Of a DNA stretch of 64,000 nt, positions 45,409 to 56,179 are shown piece by piece. The notes below the pieces were generated by a model. It was not told the origin of the DNA. It saw nothing but the letters and a program-made list of their open reading frames with translations, and ran no database searches. How positions within the stretch are numbered: position 1 is the first letter of the stretch; every line of letters begins with the position of its first letter. Both the position numbers and the translations under genes were made by a program. The DNA comes from Tolypeutes matacus (lineage: Eukaryota; Chordata; Mammalia; Cingulata; Chlamyphoridae): contig JAKSZT010053996.1 of NCBI GenBank assembly GCA_026826555.1, forward strand, positions 443,505 through 507,504. The letters are read 5' to 3'.

Positions 45409-48400
45409 CTACTCAATTTGCTTAATTCTAATCAGTGAGGTCATGTAATATTTGTCCTTCAATGCCTGGCTTGCTTCATTCAACATAAGGTCCTCAAGAT
45501 TCATCCATGTTATCCCATCTGTTAGCACTGTATTTCTTCTTACAGCTGAATAATATTCCATTGTATATATGTACCACATTTTGTTTATCCATTCATCTGT
45601 TGATGGATCAGTTGATTCTAGCTTTTGGCAATAGTGAATAAAGCTGCTATGTACATTGATGTACATATATATGTTCGTGTCCTTGCTTTCATTTCTTCTG
45701 GGTGTATACCCAGCAGTGGAATAGCTGGATCATATGGCAGTTCTATAGTTAGTTTTTTGTGGAACCGCAAAACTATCCTCCACAATGACTAGACCATTCT
45801 ACCTTCCCACCAGGAGTGGATGAGGGTTCCCATTACTGCACATCCTCTCCAACACTTGTAGTCCTCTGTTTTTTTATTAGCCACCAGTCTAATGGGTTTA
45901 AGATGATATCTCATTGTAGTTTTGATTTGTGTTACAGCTAGTGATATTGAGCATCTTTTCATGTGCTTTTTAGCCATTTGTATTTCTTCTTTGGAGAAGT
46001 GTCTTTTCAAGTTGCTCACCCATTTTTTAAATGGGTTTTTTGTCTTTTTATTTTTGAGGTGTAGGATTTCTTTATATATGCTGAATATTAGGTTCCTACA
46101 TATATATGTTTGCCAAATATTTTCTCCCATTGGGTAGGCTGCCTTTTTACTTTCTTTATAACCTCCCTTGAGGTGAAAAAATTTTTAATTTTGAGGGGTT
46201 CCCATATATCTATTTTTTCTTTCACTGCTCTTGCTTTGGGTGTGAAGTTCATGAAACCACTTCCTATTACAAGGTCCTGTAGATGTTTCCCTACATTACC
46301 TTCCAAAGTCTTTATGTTCTTGGCTCTGATATTTAGATCTTTGATCCATCTTGAGTTAATTTTTGTATAGAGTGTGAGATGGTGATCCTCTCTCATTCTT
46401 TTGGATATAGATATTCAGTTATCGAATCACCATTCTCTCCCAGTTGAGTGGGCTTAGTGGCTTAGTTGAATATCAGTTTACCATATATGTGATGATCTAT
46501 ATCAGAACTCTGAATTCTGTTTCATTGGTCATTATGTCTGTCCTTCTGCCAATACCATGCACTTTTGTCCACCATAGCTTTGTAGTATATTTTAAAATCA
46601 GGTAGTGTGATTCCTCCAATTTCGTTTTTCTTTTTCAATATGCCTTTGGTTATTTGGGACACTTTGCCCTTCAAAATATGTTTCATAGTTAGCTTTTCCA
46701 ATTCAGTAAAAATTGCTATTGCAGTATTTATTGGGATTGTGTTATTTGGGTAGGATAGACATCTTAATGATGTTTAGTCTTCCTATCCATGAACAGGGAA
46801 TATTCTTCCATTTATTTAGCTCTTCTTTGATATCCTTAACAATGTTATACAATGTTATATACTGCCACTTTATTGAACTCATTCATCAGCTCTAGTACTT
46901 GGTTGTAGATTTCTCAGGGTTTTCTATGTGTAAGATCTTGTCAGCTGCAAAAAATGAAATTTTTCCTTCTTCCTTTCCAATTTTGGATGCCCTTCATATC
47001 TTTTTCTTGCCTAAGTGCTTCAGCAAGTATTTCTAACACAGTGTTAAATAAGAATGATTACAGTGGGCATCCTTATCTTATCCCAGATATTAGAGGGAAA
47101 GCTTTTACCATTTCCCATTGAATAAGATGTTAACTTGGGTTTTTCTTATATACCCTTTATCAGTTTGCAGAAGTTTCCTTCTGTTTCTATCTTTTGAAGC
47201 ATTTTTATCAGGAAAGGGTGCTGTATTTTGTCAAATGGTTTCCAGTTGTTCATGATGTATAATTCATTTGATGTGTTGTTGAATATGATTAGCAAATAAT
47301 TTTTTTTTTTTTGAGGATTTTAGCATCTAGGTTCATTAGAGAGATTGGTCTATAGCTTTCGTTTCTTGTGGCATCTTTGTGTGGTTTTGTTATTAGGGTG
47401 CTTTTGGCATCATAAAATGAGTTAGGCAATGTTCCCAGCACTTCAATTTTTTGGAAGAATTTAAGCAGGATTGGTGCTAGTTCTTTCTAGAATAACAGGT
47501 AGAATTCACCTGTGAAGCTGTCTGGTCCTGTGTTCTTCTTTATTGGGAGGTTTTTGATAACTAATTCAATCTCATTACTTGTGATGGGTCTGTTGAGGTC
47601 ATCAATTTTTTCTTTCATCTGTGCAAGCTGCTTGTGTGTTTCTATAAATTTGTCCATTTCATCTAAGTTATCCATATTATAATAGTCTTTATTTCTGTGG
47701 GGTCAGTGGTGATATCCCCTTCCTTGTTTCTTATTTTATGTATTTGCACCTTCTCCCTTTTTTTCTTTGTTAGTCTAACTAAGGACTTGTCGATTTTATT
47801 GATCTTCTCGAAGAACCAACTTTTGGTTTTCTTTATTTTTCTAGTCTTTCCTTATTTTTTATTTCATTTAGCTCTGCTCTAATCTTTGTTATCTCCATCT
47901 TTCTACTTGCTTTGTGGTTAGTTTGTTGTTTTTTTTCTGATTCCTCCAAGTGTACAGTTAGGTCTTTGATTTTAGCTGTTTCTTCTTTTTTAATATAGGC
48001 ATTTATGGCTATAACTTTCTCTTTCAGCAGTGCTTTTGCTGCAAACCATAGGTTTTGATACCTTGTGTTCTCATTTTCTTTCATTTCAAGGTAGTTACTG
48101 ATTTCTTTTGCAATTTCCTTCTTGACCCATCGATTGTCTAATAGTGTGTTGTTTTACTTCCACACCTTAGTGCTTAATCTGGTTCTCTGCCCCTTACTTT
48201 TCTAGGTTCATTTCATTGTGGTCAGAGAAATTACTTTGTATAATCTCAATCTTTCTGAATTCATTGAGAGTTGTTCTGTGGTCTAGCATGTGGTCTATGC
48301 TGGAAAATGATCCATGTGCACTCGAGAAGAATGTATATCCCACAGTATTTCAGCATAATGTTGTTTATATGTCTATTAGATCTAGATCCTCTAACATATT

Positions 48401-48850
48401 GTTCGAGGTCTCTGTTTCTTTATTGATCCTCTGTTGAGATGTTCTGTTTAATTGTGATAATGGTATATTAAAGTCCCCCACTATAATTGTAGAGGCATCT
48501 ATTTCTTCTCTTAGTTTTTTCAATGTTTGCCTCATGTATTTTGAGGCACCCTGATCAGGCACAATGTTTATGTGCATAAATGTTTATGATTGTTCTTTCT
48601 TCTTGTAAGATTACTCCTTTCATTTGTCTCATAATAATTCAGCATTTAAAGTCTATTTTGTCTGATATTAGTATAACTACTCCCACCCTTCTTTGGTTAT
48701 TGTTTGCATTTAAAATTATTTTCCAGTCATTCACTTGTAATTTCCTTATGTCCCTGGGTCTAAGGTGAGTTTCTTGTAGACAACATATAGATGGGTCATA
48801 TTTCCTTATCCATTATTCCAGTTTGTGTCTCTTGGTTGGAAAGTTTAATC
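45409..48850 (-). pseudogene. L1 ORF2 pseudogene (reverse)
   Basis: The C-terminus is open at 45409-45666 (DEWINKMWYIYTMEYYSAVR, WMNLEDLMLNEASQ). The RT catalytic site near 46945-46960 reads FAADK in place of FADDM, losing the first aspartate of the pair. The linker is at 47487-47675 (KKNTGPDSFTGEFY), and the endonuclease runs 47800-48850 with GDFNIPLSQLNRTS at 48365-48577 and CLQETHLR near 48775. Stops are frequent. Confidence 0.88.
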
Positions 48851-48949
48851 CATTAACATTCAATGTTATTACTCTCAAAGCATTACTTACATTAGACATA
48901 TTTTCTTTAGGTTTATATAGGTCATGAGTTTTTATTTCTCTTTTAATCT

Positions 48950-49850
48950 TTTTAGTAATTCTTCATTTTTACACTCTCCTCCCAACCTTTCTCTCCTGTT
49001 CTTTCCTTTCAAACTGCAGAACTCCTTTTAGTATTTATTGAAGGACAGGTATCTTATTGACAAACTTTATTAATTTCTGTTTATCTGTAAATATTTTGAA
49101 CTCTCACTCGTTTTTGAATGCCACCTTTGCTAGATAGAGAATTCTTGGCTGGAATTTTTTTTCTTTTGGCACCTTAACTTAATACACCACTGCCTTCTTG
49201 CCTTCATGGTTTCCAATGTGAAATCAGCACTTAATCTTATCAAGCTTCCCTTTGTACACGATGGATCTCTTTTCTCTTTCTGCCTTCAGTAGTCTCTCCT
49301 TGTCTTGAGCATTGGATAATTTAATAAGTATAGGTCTTGGACTAGGCTTTAGAATTTATACTCTTTATTGTGTGCTGCACTTCCTGGTCATGTACATCCA
49401 TGTCCCTCAAAACAGTTGGGAAATTTTCAACTGTTATTTCCTCAAACACTCCTTCTTCCACCTTTCCCTTTTATCTATGCCTTCTACTATCTCATTTCAG
49501 CTGTATAGCCTTTGACATCACTGCTTCTTTCCCCTGCCTGTTCAAATCTTCTGTTATGTGCTTCTGGTGTATTTTTTATTTCTTGCATTGTGCCATTCAT
49601 CACCATCAGATTCGTTATCTTTTTATTTTAGTTTTCAGCTTTTTTAGTATGTTCCCCCAGTGTCTTCTTAATATCCTTTTTCTCTTCCTCCACTTCAGTA
49701 AGGTGATTCATGATATTTTTTTGGACATTCCTGATTAGTTATTCCCCATTCTGCATCTCCTCCTGTTTTTTAATTTCTTCATTAGACTGGACTATGTCTT
49801 CCTGTTTCTTAATATGGCTTGTAATTTTTTGTTAGTGTCTAGGCATCTGC
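48950..49850 (-). pseudogene. L1 ORF1 pseudogene (reverse)
   Basis: Reverse-strand text contains QPRILYLAKVAFKNE near 49110, GSLIRLSADFTLETMKARRQW near 49200, and the start MPRH near 49848. It is shifted and interrupted. Length is close to normal for ORF1. Confidence 0.82.
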
Positions 49851-49944
49851 ATAACTTGATGGGCTTATTAGGATGGTTAGCTTCTCTTTCTACTCTAGGG
49901 TTTCATTTTGTTGTTTCTTTGAGTGTGTATGGTAAGGTTCCTTT

Positions 49945-50188
49945 TTTTTAAATTTTAAAAACAAATTATTGAAGTATATCATTCATACATGAACAAACAT
50001 AAACAATAAGTGTTCAGTAACCATTGTGAACTTACAAAACAAGCATGCATAACATCATACAGGGATTCCATACGTTACCCCACCACAAATACTTTGCATT
50101 GTTGTGAAACATTTGTTGACAAATTATCAAACAGCATCATCAAAGTATGACTACTAACTATAGTCTGTATCTTACTCCCCTATATTTT
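49945..50188 (-). mobile_element. L1 3' UTR end within the composite
   Basis: The reverse strand contains TTGTTTTGTAAGTTCACAA, AACAAATGTTTCACAACAATG and TCATGTATGAATGATATACTTC, the same module as 14860-15030, ending in an A-rich tail at the composite edge. Confidence 0.8.
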
Positions 50189-50445
50189 TAAAAAGGATTT
50201 ATTTATTTACTTTTATCCATTTTTACCGCACCCCCCCCAATTTTTGCTGTTTCTGTGTCCATTCTCTGGGCAACTCTATGTGTCTGTTCCCTGCCCTCTC
50301 ATCCATCTCCTCCTGTCTTCACTGGGATTTGATCCTAGGAACCTCCGATGTGGGAGAGGGGCATCCTACTACCACTTGCACCACCCTACTACCACCTGAG
50401 CCACCTTAGTTCCTGTTTTTCTTGGTGCATTTCATCTTGGCCCTC
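50189..50445 (-). mobile_element. SINE portion of the composite
   Basis: Tail text TTTAAAAAGGATTTATTTATTTAC, a C9 run, then TGTGTCTGTTCCCTGCC and a head-like GGGATTTGATCCTAGGAACCTCC..GTGGGAGAGG resemble the tail-side half of the two-headed SINEs. The usual second head at the right end is replaced by the array. The CACCCTACTACCACCTG phrase is duplicated at about 50365-50400. Confidence 0.7.
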
Positions 50446-50485
50446 CCTTGTGTCACTCTCCTGTTACATCATCTTGCTCTGTGGC

Positions 50486-51205
50486 TCGCAGGGACTGGCG
50501 GCACACTGACACATGGGGCCTGATTGTGCACCCATGCATGGGGACAGGGGGGCGCACCTGCTTGCAGGGCCTGGTGGCTCACCCACGCATGGGACCTGGG
50601 AGCTCACCCATGCATGAGACCTGGGGGCTCACCCTCTCACGGGGGCTGGTACTCACCTGCACACAGCCTGCAAGACTCACCATAAAAGGGCCTGGGGGAT
50701 GCACCCTCTCACGGGGCCTAGTTGCTCATCTGCACACAGGACCTGGGAGCTCACCTGCACACGGGGTCTGGCAGGCTCACCTGCTCATGGGGTCTGGGGG
50801 TTCACCTGCACAGGGGGCCTGGTGGGCTCACCCTCTCCTGGGGCCTGGCACTCACCCACACACAGGGCCTGGGGGCTCACCCACACATGGAGCCTGGGGG
50901 ACTCACCCTCTCACAGGATCTGGTGGGCTCACCCACACACAGGGCCTGGGGTGCTCACCCGCACGTGGGCCTGGCTGGCTCACCCACACATGGAGCCTGG
51001 GACTCACCCGCACATGAGGCCTGGGATCACACCTGCACACAAGGCCTGTTGGCTCACCCACACACAGGGCCTGGGGGACTCACCCACACACAGGGCTTGG
51101 GGGACGCACTCTTTCATGGGGCCTGGTGGCTCACCTGTTCACGGGGCCTGGTGGCTCACCTGTTCACGGGGCCTGGGGGACTCACCTGCTCATGGGGCCA
51201 TAAGG
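50486..51205. repeat. GC-rich minisatellite, about 24 units of about 30 bp
   Basis: Units follow GGGGCCTGGKGGCTCACCYRCACAY with lengths of about 25-31 bp. Adjacent 25-bp units near 51118-51170 (GGGGCCTGGTGGCTCACCTG..) are identical, so the right end is the most recently expanded. Three forward frames stay open through most of it (50448-51017, 50699-51235, 50722-51216), giving Gly/Pro/His/Thr-rich repeats; I regard these as a by-product of the unit lacking stop codons. Confidence 0.92.
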
Positions 51206-51208
51206 TTC

Positions 51209-51770
51209 CTTTTTGACCCTTGGTTCCTCTTATAGTATATCCTTGCAGTTGTCTGTGTACCCTTGAGGAAAAATTAGGACCAGAGAAAAGGAATGAGATA
51301 AAAAGAGGGAAAGAATAATAGTAATAATAATAAAGGTAGAAGAGGAACTCTCCAAGAGCTAGGAGAATAAATAATATGAGTAAAATATCATAAAAAATAC
51401 AAAGAAATAAGAATAAAAATGTGGAATAGAAAAAGAAACAAGAAACAAAATAGAGGAAAGAGATATAGTGAATTAAAGGGCTGGAAAGATGAGAAGAGAG
51501 GAAGAGAAGAGAGAAGGAGATGGGAAAATAAAAAATGAAGGCCAAAAATTAGGTGGAATGAAAGAAAAGCAACAGAAGACAGAAGATCAAAAAATGAAGG
51601 AAAGAAGAGAAATATAGTAGGTGGAAAAAATAAGTAAAATAGGAAAAGAAACAGAGAAAAGGGAAAGACAAACAAGAAGCATAGCAACAACAACAAAAAC
51701 AACCCAGGATAAACATCCTTCCTTCTTAAGCCCCTAAGGCACTTCTCAGACTGCTGATATTCATCAGTCA
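51209..51770 (-). repeat. L1 5' region remnant with a purine-rich tract
   Basis: After the composite, host L1 5' text resumes (GGTTCCTTTTTGACCC..). From about 51265 to 51690 the forward strand is very rich in A and G (AAAAGAGGGAAAGAATAATAG, GAGAAGAGAGGAAGAGAAGAG), so the reverse strand is pyrimidine-rich. It may belong to the L1 5' UTR or be expanded simple sequence. Confidence 0.55.
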
Positions 51771-51876
51771 ATCACCCTGCAGCCTGCCCTCTGTAGGTGA
51801 TGTATCTGGTTTTATAGAATAAAATAACAACAAAAAAGGAACCATAAAAATAACCTGGTGTATTCCTTTCTCTCAG

Positions 51877-51955
51877 AATGAACTGGGACTCAAACCAGGG
51901 ACCTCATACATGCCAGGGAAGAACACTTCCACTGAACCACCCTGGTTGCACAGGT
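51877..51955 (-). mobile_element. Short SINE fragment
   Basis: GAACTGGGACTCAAACCAGGG, CCTCATACATGCCAGGG and CCACTGAACCACCCTGG are the reverse of the short SINE head type seen at 22117 and 58469. No tail is present. Confidence 0.65.
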
Positions 51956-52690
51956 TAAGTGGGCTTCTGAAAGCTTATCCGGGTCTTCCTGCCCCTGCTC
52001 CCTTAGGCAAGTTAGGCTTCTGACAGTTTGCAGAGCCAGGCTGGTCAGGCTCCTGCCTCCACCCCCTCACTGATGCAGCTCCTGTCTCTCCCAAATGAAC
52101 TCTAAGGCCCAGCAAACGTGAGCACTTAAATAGAAGAATTGGATTTGTGTATAGAAAAAGTTCTGTCCTTGGATACATTGGCACCATTAAAAGTAGAGTT
52201 GAAGAATGAGGCTGAAAACAGAAATGGAAGGAATGACTGATGAACCCCCAAAGAAAATTTGACATCTGGAAGGTGAGTATCTATCCCGTTTTGCACACCA
52301 GTTTTGCACAATATGGGCAAGATGAGAAAGAGTCTGTGAATTTGTAGACACAGGCATAGGTGAGGTGGGGTGAGAAGCCCAATGAAACATAAGCCCCAGA
52401 GAAAGGCTGTATAGTAAGTCCACCTACCCCTGCCCCTCCTTTGCTTCCAAAATGCTGGTGGCCAGGCTCCCTACACCCAGGTAGGAGTCTGGAGGATTCT
52501 TTCATGGAGCTCTGAAGCTGCCCAGGGCAAAGATCTCAGATCCATGTGGGTTTCACAGTGAACCCCCAGAGGAGCACTGAGAGACACAGGCCTCCCCCAG
52601 GTACACAGAGTCCCATTCAGCTGTTCCCCCCAAAGCACATGGATATGGAAGGGTGGCCTTTACCACCAGGTAGTTGATGACAGACTCTGG
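51956..52690. other. Unassigned, moderately GC-rich sequence
   Basis: It could include old L1 5' UTR sequence, given its neighbours, but I cannot show homology. Overlapping short frames are present on the reverse strand only by chance. Confidence 0.4.
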
Positions 52691-52779
52691 CTTAAGAGGT
52701 AGAGAACAGAACTCTAAAAGGAGCACACACAAGCATCAGCAACCTCTTGATCTCTGTAGAACAGACCCTGGAGCTAACC

Positions 52780-53175
52780 CCTTCTCTCTGTCTCTACTGC
52801 TCTTCCCACATGCCCACCCCAGTGCAGCAATCAACATCCTCATCTTAAAGAGTCCCTGTCAGGGTCTCCACCTGTTCTTCCTGCTAAACCTTTTCTCCAC
52901 ATCGCAGCCACTGCTCTCTTAAATTAAAATCAAACTCTAACCTGGTGACAGCATTTACTGCCCACTCCTCTGGCTACCATTCACTCACTGCATTTAATTT
53001 TGTCTGGCCTCTGGCTGATTCTCAAACACACCACTCTCACACCCACTTCATGACCATCACCTGTTCTGTCCCTTCATCCTGCAGTACTTGTCCCAAAGTT
53101 GGTTCATTGTTCAGATGTCCCCTCTTCAGAGAGGATTCCCTTACTTCTCCCCCCACCCAAGCTTCCCTTTCCCAC
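52780..53175 (+). mobile_element. L2 LINE 3' part
   Basis: CTCAAACACACCACTCTCAC, CCTTCATCCTGCAGTACTTG, TTCATTGTTCAGATGTCCCC and TCTTCAGAGAGGATTCCCTT are in L2 3' order. L2 is ancient and inactive in all placental mammals. Confidence 0.7.
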
Positions 53176-53525
53176 ACCCATGATGCCTGCCCTTGCTTGT
53201 GCATTAATTTAGCACATGAATTGTGAGAAGAGGTCATCAGATTAGGCAGGAAGTGCTCAATTCTCACAAAAACAATGGAGAAAGAGCCAAAAGCAGGCTG
53301 AGGGATGTGCTTTGGGGGGTCAGCAGACCAGGACAGTGCTTGACAACTCTCAGGAGGATGAGGGACAGAGAGGTGAAGAACCCTAAATGACAAACATGAG
53401 TTACCAAACCCTGGGGGACTGGGGAAGGGCTCTCCTGCTGAAGCCCCAAGATATTAAGTTGGGGTAAAATCCCTGTCTCAATGCAGCTGACTGAGAGTGG
53501 AACAGACATCTTCCTCCCTGTCAGC
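53176..53525. other. Unassigned sequence
   Basis: The 118-codon reverse frame at 53037-53393 partly overlaps the L2 and shows no domain. Confidence 0.4.
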
Positions 53526-53529
53526 TATT

Positions 53530-54365
53530 ACATGGGAAAAGGGAGGGGTACTCTGGGGGATTTTCTTCAGTGAATTCAGCCAGTACATCCTGCTATGAAT
53601 CTAAGCTCTGGGCAGACAAAACACAGGAAAACAGAGAATGATACACCTCCATGGAAAGGTGCTCCAAATGAGCAACATCTGATGGCCAGTATAGAAGCTG
53701 CATGGACAAAAACTGATTTTTAGTCTCTCTGTACTCTAACCATTTGGAGAAAATCTACACCCCATTAGTGAGTCCCTGGCACAATTTTGATAACTAAAGC
53801 TAGACAATTTTTAAATATTTAGAATAAGTCACAGAACATATCAAAGAAGAGCTGTGAAAGAAAAATAGACAAGAGAGAGAAATTGGCCACCAGAGTAAAT
53901 TCACCAACATATTCAGATGCTTAGACATCAGCAAGAAATAACAAGCAATACTGGGAAATAGGAAGAGATGGCCCAGCCAAAGGAACAAACCAAATATTCT
54001 TAAGAGATACAGGATTTATGACAAGTAATCAATGATAATCATACAACTCTCCTAAATCAATTTAAAGAATTGAAAGAAAATAGGACTAAAGAGATAAAGG
54101 ATATTAAGAAGACTCTGGGTGAGCATAAAGAACAACTTGAAAGCCTGCAAAGAAAAGTAACAGACCTTACGGGAATGAAGACTTGAAGGATGAGATTAAA
54201 AATACATTAGAGGACATAAGAGCAGATTTGAAATGCTTAAAGACAGAATTAGTGATTTCAAAGACAGAACATCTGAACTGGAAAAGACAGGAGAACAGAA
54301 AGAAAAGAGAATGGAAAAAATGGAACAGAGTCTCAGGGAATTGAATGACAATAAGAAACACCAAA
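53530..54365 (+). mobile_element. L1 5' end fragment with ORF1 start
   Basis: A 5' UTR part (53530-53916; ACATCTGATGGCCAGTATAG parallels CCATCTGCTGGCAGACC at 5887) leads to ORF1. It is cut off at about 54362 by unrelated AT-rich sequence, shortly before the solo LTR at 54504. Confidence 0.75.
53917..54362 (+). pseudogene. L1 ORF1 N-terminal pseudogene
   Basis: It begins MLRHQQEI, followed by EEMAQPKEQTKYS and the coiled coil (EIKDIKKTLGEHKEQLESLQ, RKVTDLTGMK). Stops occur early, and a later segment is open at 54233-54418 (DRISDFKDRTSELEKTGEQK). The RNA-binding domain is missing. Confidence 0.82.
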
Positions 54366-54503
54366 AAATTAAGTTGCTTTTACGGAGGAGTTGTGACTTA
54401 GGAATTCAACTCTGCTAAAAAATATTGTTTCCAATGTTTAAATGCCTTTTATGGCTAAACTAAATATTTTTAAAATTACACTACAATAATAATATATAGA
54501 TGG

Positions 54504-55035
54504 TGTATTAGTCAGCCAAAGGGGTGCTAATGTGAAATACCAAAAATGGGTTTGTCTTTATAAAGGGTATTTATTTGGCTTAGAAGTCCACAGATACCAG
54601 GCCATAAAGCATTGTTTTTTCTCTCACCAAAGTCCATTGCCACGTTTTGGAGCAAGACAGCTGCCGATGTTTGCCAGAGTTCAGGCTTCCTGGGTTCCTC
54701 TCTTCCCAGAGCTGCATTTCTCTCCAGGCTTAGCTCCTCTGGTTCCTCCACAAGGTCAGCTGTAGACTATCAGGTGAACTGCTGACTTCTCTTCTCCTGG
54801 AGCCTTCTCTCCAGCATCAAAACTGCTTCTCAAAAACTGCTCCTTCTGTCCTTTGTCTTGCCTTTTATATTAGATTCCACCACTCACCAAGGGGTGGGGC
54901 TCAACGCCCTATTGACGTGCTCAGTGAATGCCCTAATCATAACTTAATCGTGCCCAAATTAACAAATCAGTTTACAAGCATGATCCAATTATATTTTTGG
55001 AATTCTTAATTACATCAAATTGCCAAATGGCCACA
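54504..55035 (-). mobile_element. Solo LTR, copy 2, perfect 5-bp target duplication
   Basis: The forward ends are TGTATTAGTCAGCC and ATGGCCACA, flanked by GATGG at 54499-54503 and 55036-55040. Reverse-strand TATAAAAGG (54861-54870 region) and AATAAA near 54574 give orientation. A 5-bp duplication is usual for ERVL/MaLR-class integration. Confidence 0.9.
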
Positions 55036-55040
55036 GATGG

Positions 55041-55384
55041 GATAATAAAATATATATATATATTTCACTTAAGATTGATATATATAATAATTAGGAAATA
55101 TTGTTTTGGGAAATGTAATTTGATCAAGTTTCACTTTAAGTAAATGTTTAAATTTTAGCAGTTTCATCCACTAATGGGAGATAATTCAAACTATCTTTGA
55201 AAAGAAAGAAAGTCCCTCATTTCCTGGTGTTTTTCTGGAAGTTGATAGTCTTTTCCTCTAAAAGGAGGAATTGAGCATGGTTTTGTCCAGAATGAGAAGG
55301 TAGCAGAACTTCAACCAATGGAGGACGTCCTGTTGAATCCCCTGGCCTCAGGGAACTTCAGGTGGGTGAATTCAGATTGGAGGC
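55041..55384. other. Unassigned AT-rich sequence
   Basis: A short (AT)n run at 55053-55064 is the only feature I can point to. Confidence 0.4.
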
Positions 55385-56070
55385 TCAGGAGGCCTGAGTG
55401 GAGGAGAGGGAACAGTGCTGCTTTAATTTCCAGGCCCAGGAAGATACTCCTAGAGGACAGGCTATCAGAGGGTGGATGGGGTTTGGAAAAGTCCTTGTGC
55501 TACGGGGGTTCTCATGACCCCTTTGAGAGACTTCAGTGTGTTTAGCATATCCATTATCACCTCCTTTAGTTTGAAGGATTTGGTGCTCTCTTTTCTTCAG
55601 TTTTGGGACCAGTGAAGTTAATCTCATCAGCATCACTTTTATTCTCTTAACTTTTCTGTAGATATCTTCAAGGCTGGGCATTTTAAAGTCTCTTTCTCTA
55701 GCCTGCCATTTAATATGGCAGTCTCTGCAAAACCCTGTGAGCAAACTAATCTTGTCAAGGAGCTGGCATTTCTCTTCAGTGAGTGCAGCCAGTATCTGGG
55801 CAAGCTGCTTTTCTCATATATATCTGGCTTCTAACAAACTGTGCAAATCTGAATAATAATAAGGGACACACCAGTAAGCGGATGAAAAGTGGAATGTGAG
55901 GCCTGGACATATGTCCTTTGGCAGCAACTCCATCACCACCTCTTGCAGCTCCCCAAGGATCAGCCCAGCAACAGGATTCAGAGAGGTTCACAGACCATCT
56001 ATGGCACTTCAGCCACCGATTCCACCTGGAACATACCAGCAACTGGCAGCTTTGACAGGTCATCTATGAG
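55385..56070 (-). other. Possible unidentified processed-gene remnant
   Basis: A reverse frame of 119 codons (55385-55744) reads like a coiled-coil protein part (CHIKWQARERDFKMP, SLEDIYRKVKRIKVMLMRL), and the adjoining upstream frame continues with LLDKISLLTG-like text, so the open signal may extend to about 55800 across a frame change. I could not assign a family. No introns or poly(A) end were identified. A chance open frame is the main alternative. Confidence 0.25.
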
Positions 56071-56179
56071 AGGATCTGTGGTGTGTGTTGAAAGGGGAGA
56101 GGAGAGGCAGAAAATAAAATTTCCTTGTTTCCATTACATTCTAATGATCATTCTTCTTTCTCTCTTTCTAAATGTTTTT

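Larger units (their letters stand above)
44690..49945 (-). mobile_element. Nearly complete reverse L1, broken ORFs
   Basis: Reading on the reverse strand: ORF1 (about 49850 to 48950), spacer, ORF2 (about 48850 to 45409) and a 3' UTR down to 44690. A composite insertion at 49945-51208 interrupts the 5' end; TAAGGTTCC-type text on each side shows continuity. It carries stops and shifts and cannot encode intact proteins. Confidence 0.9.
49945..51208 (-). mobile_element. Composite insertion: minisatellite + SINE + L1 3' end
   Basis: On the reverse strand the order is a GC-rich tandem array, a SINE body with tRNA-like head, then an L1 3' UTR end and poly(A). The whole sits inside an L1 5' region, and both edges carry TAAGGTTCCTTTTT (about 49934 and 51206), which looks like a target-site duplication around the complete unit. 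That suggests one retrotransposition event of a composite transcript, comparable in plan to VNTR-containing composites of apes. The alternative is a SINE inserted into an L1 3' end, with later array expansion. Confidence 0.65.

Noticed and set aside
50448..51017. Protein-coding gene for a Gly/Pro/His-rich repeat protein
   Set aside because: Three overlapping frames are equally open, which is expected when the repeat unit lacks stop codons. No promoter, splice or homology evidence supports coding.
50448..51205. CRISPR-like array
   Set aside because: Units are contiguous, degenerate and of similar sequence throughout, with no unique spacers. This is a minisatellite in mammalian DNA.
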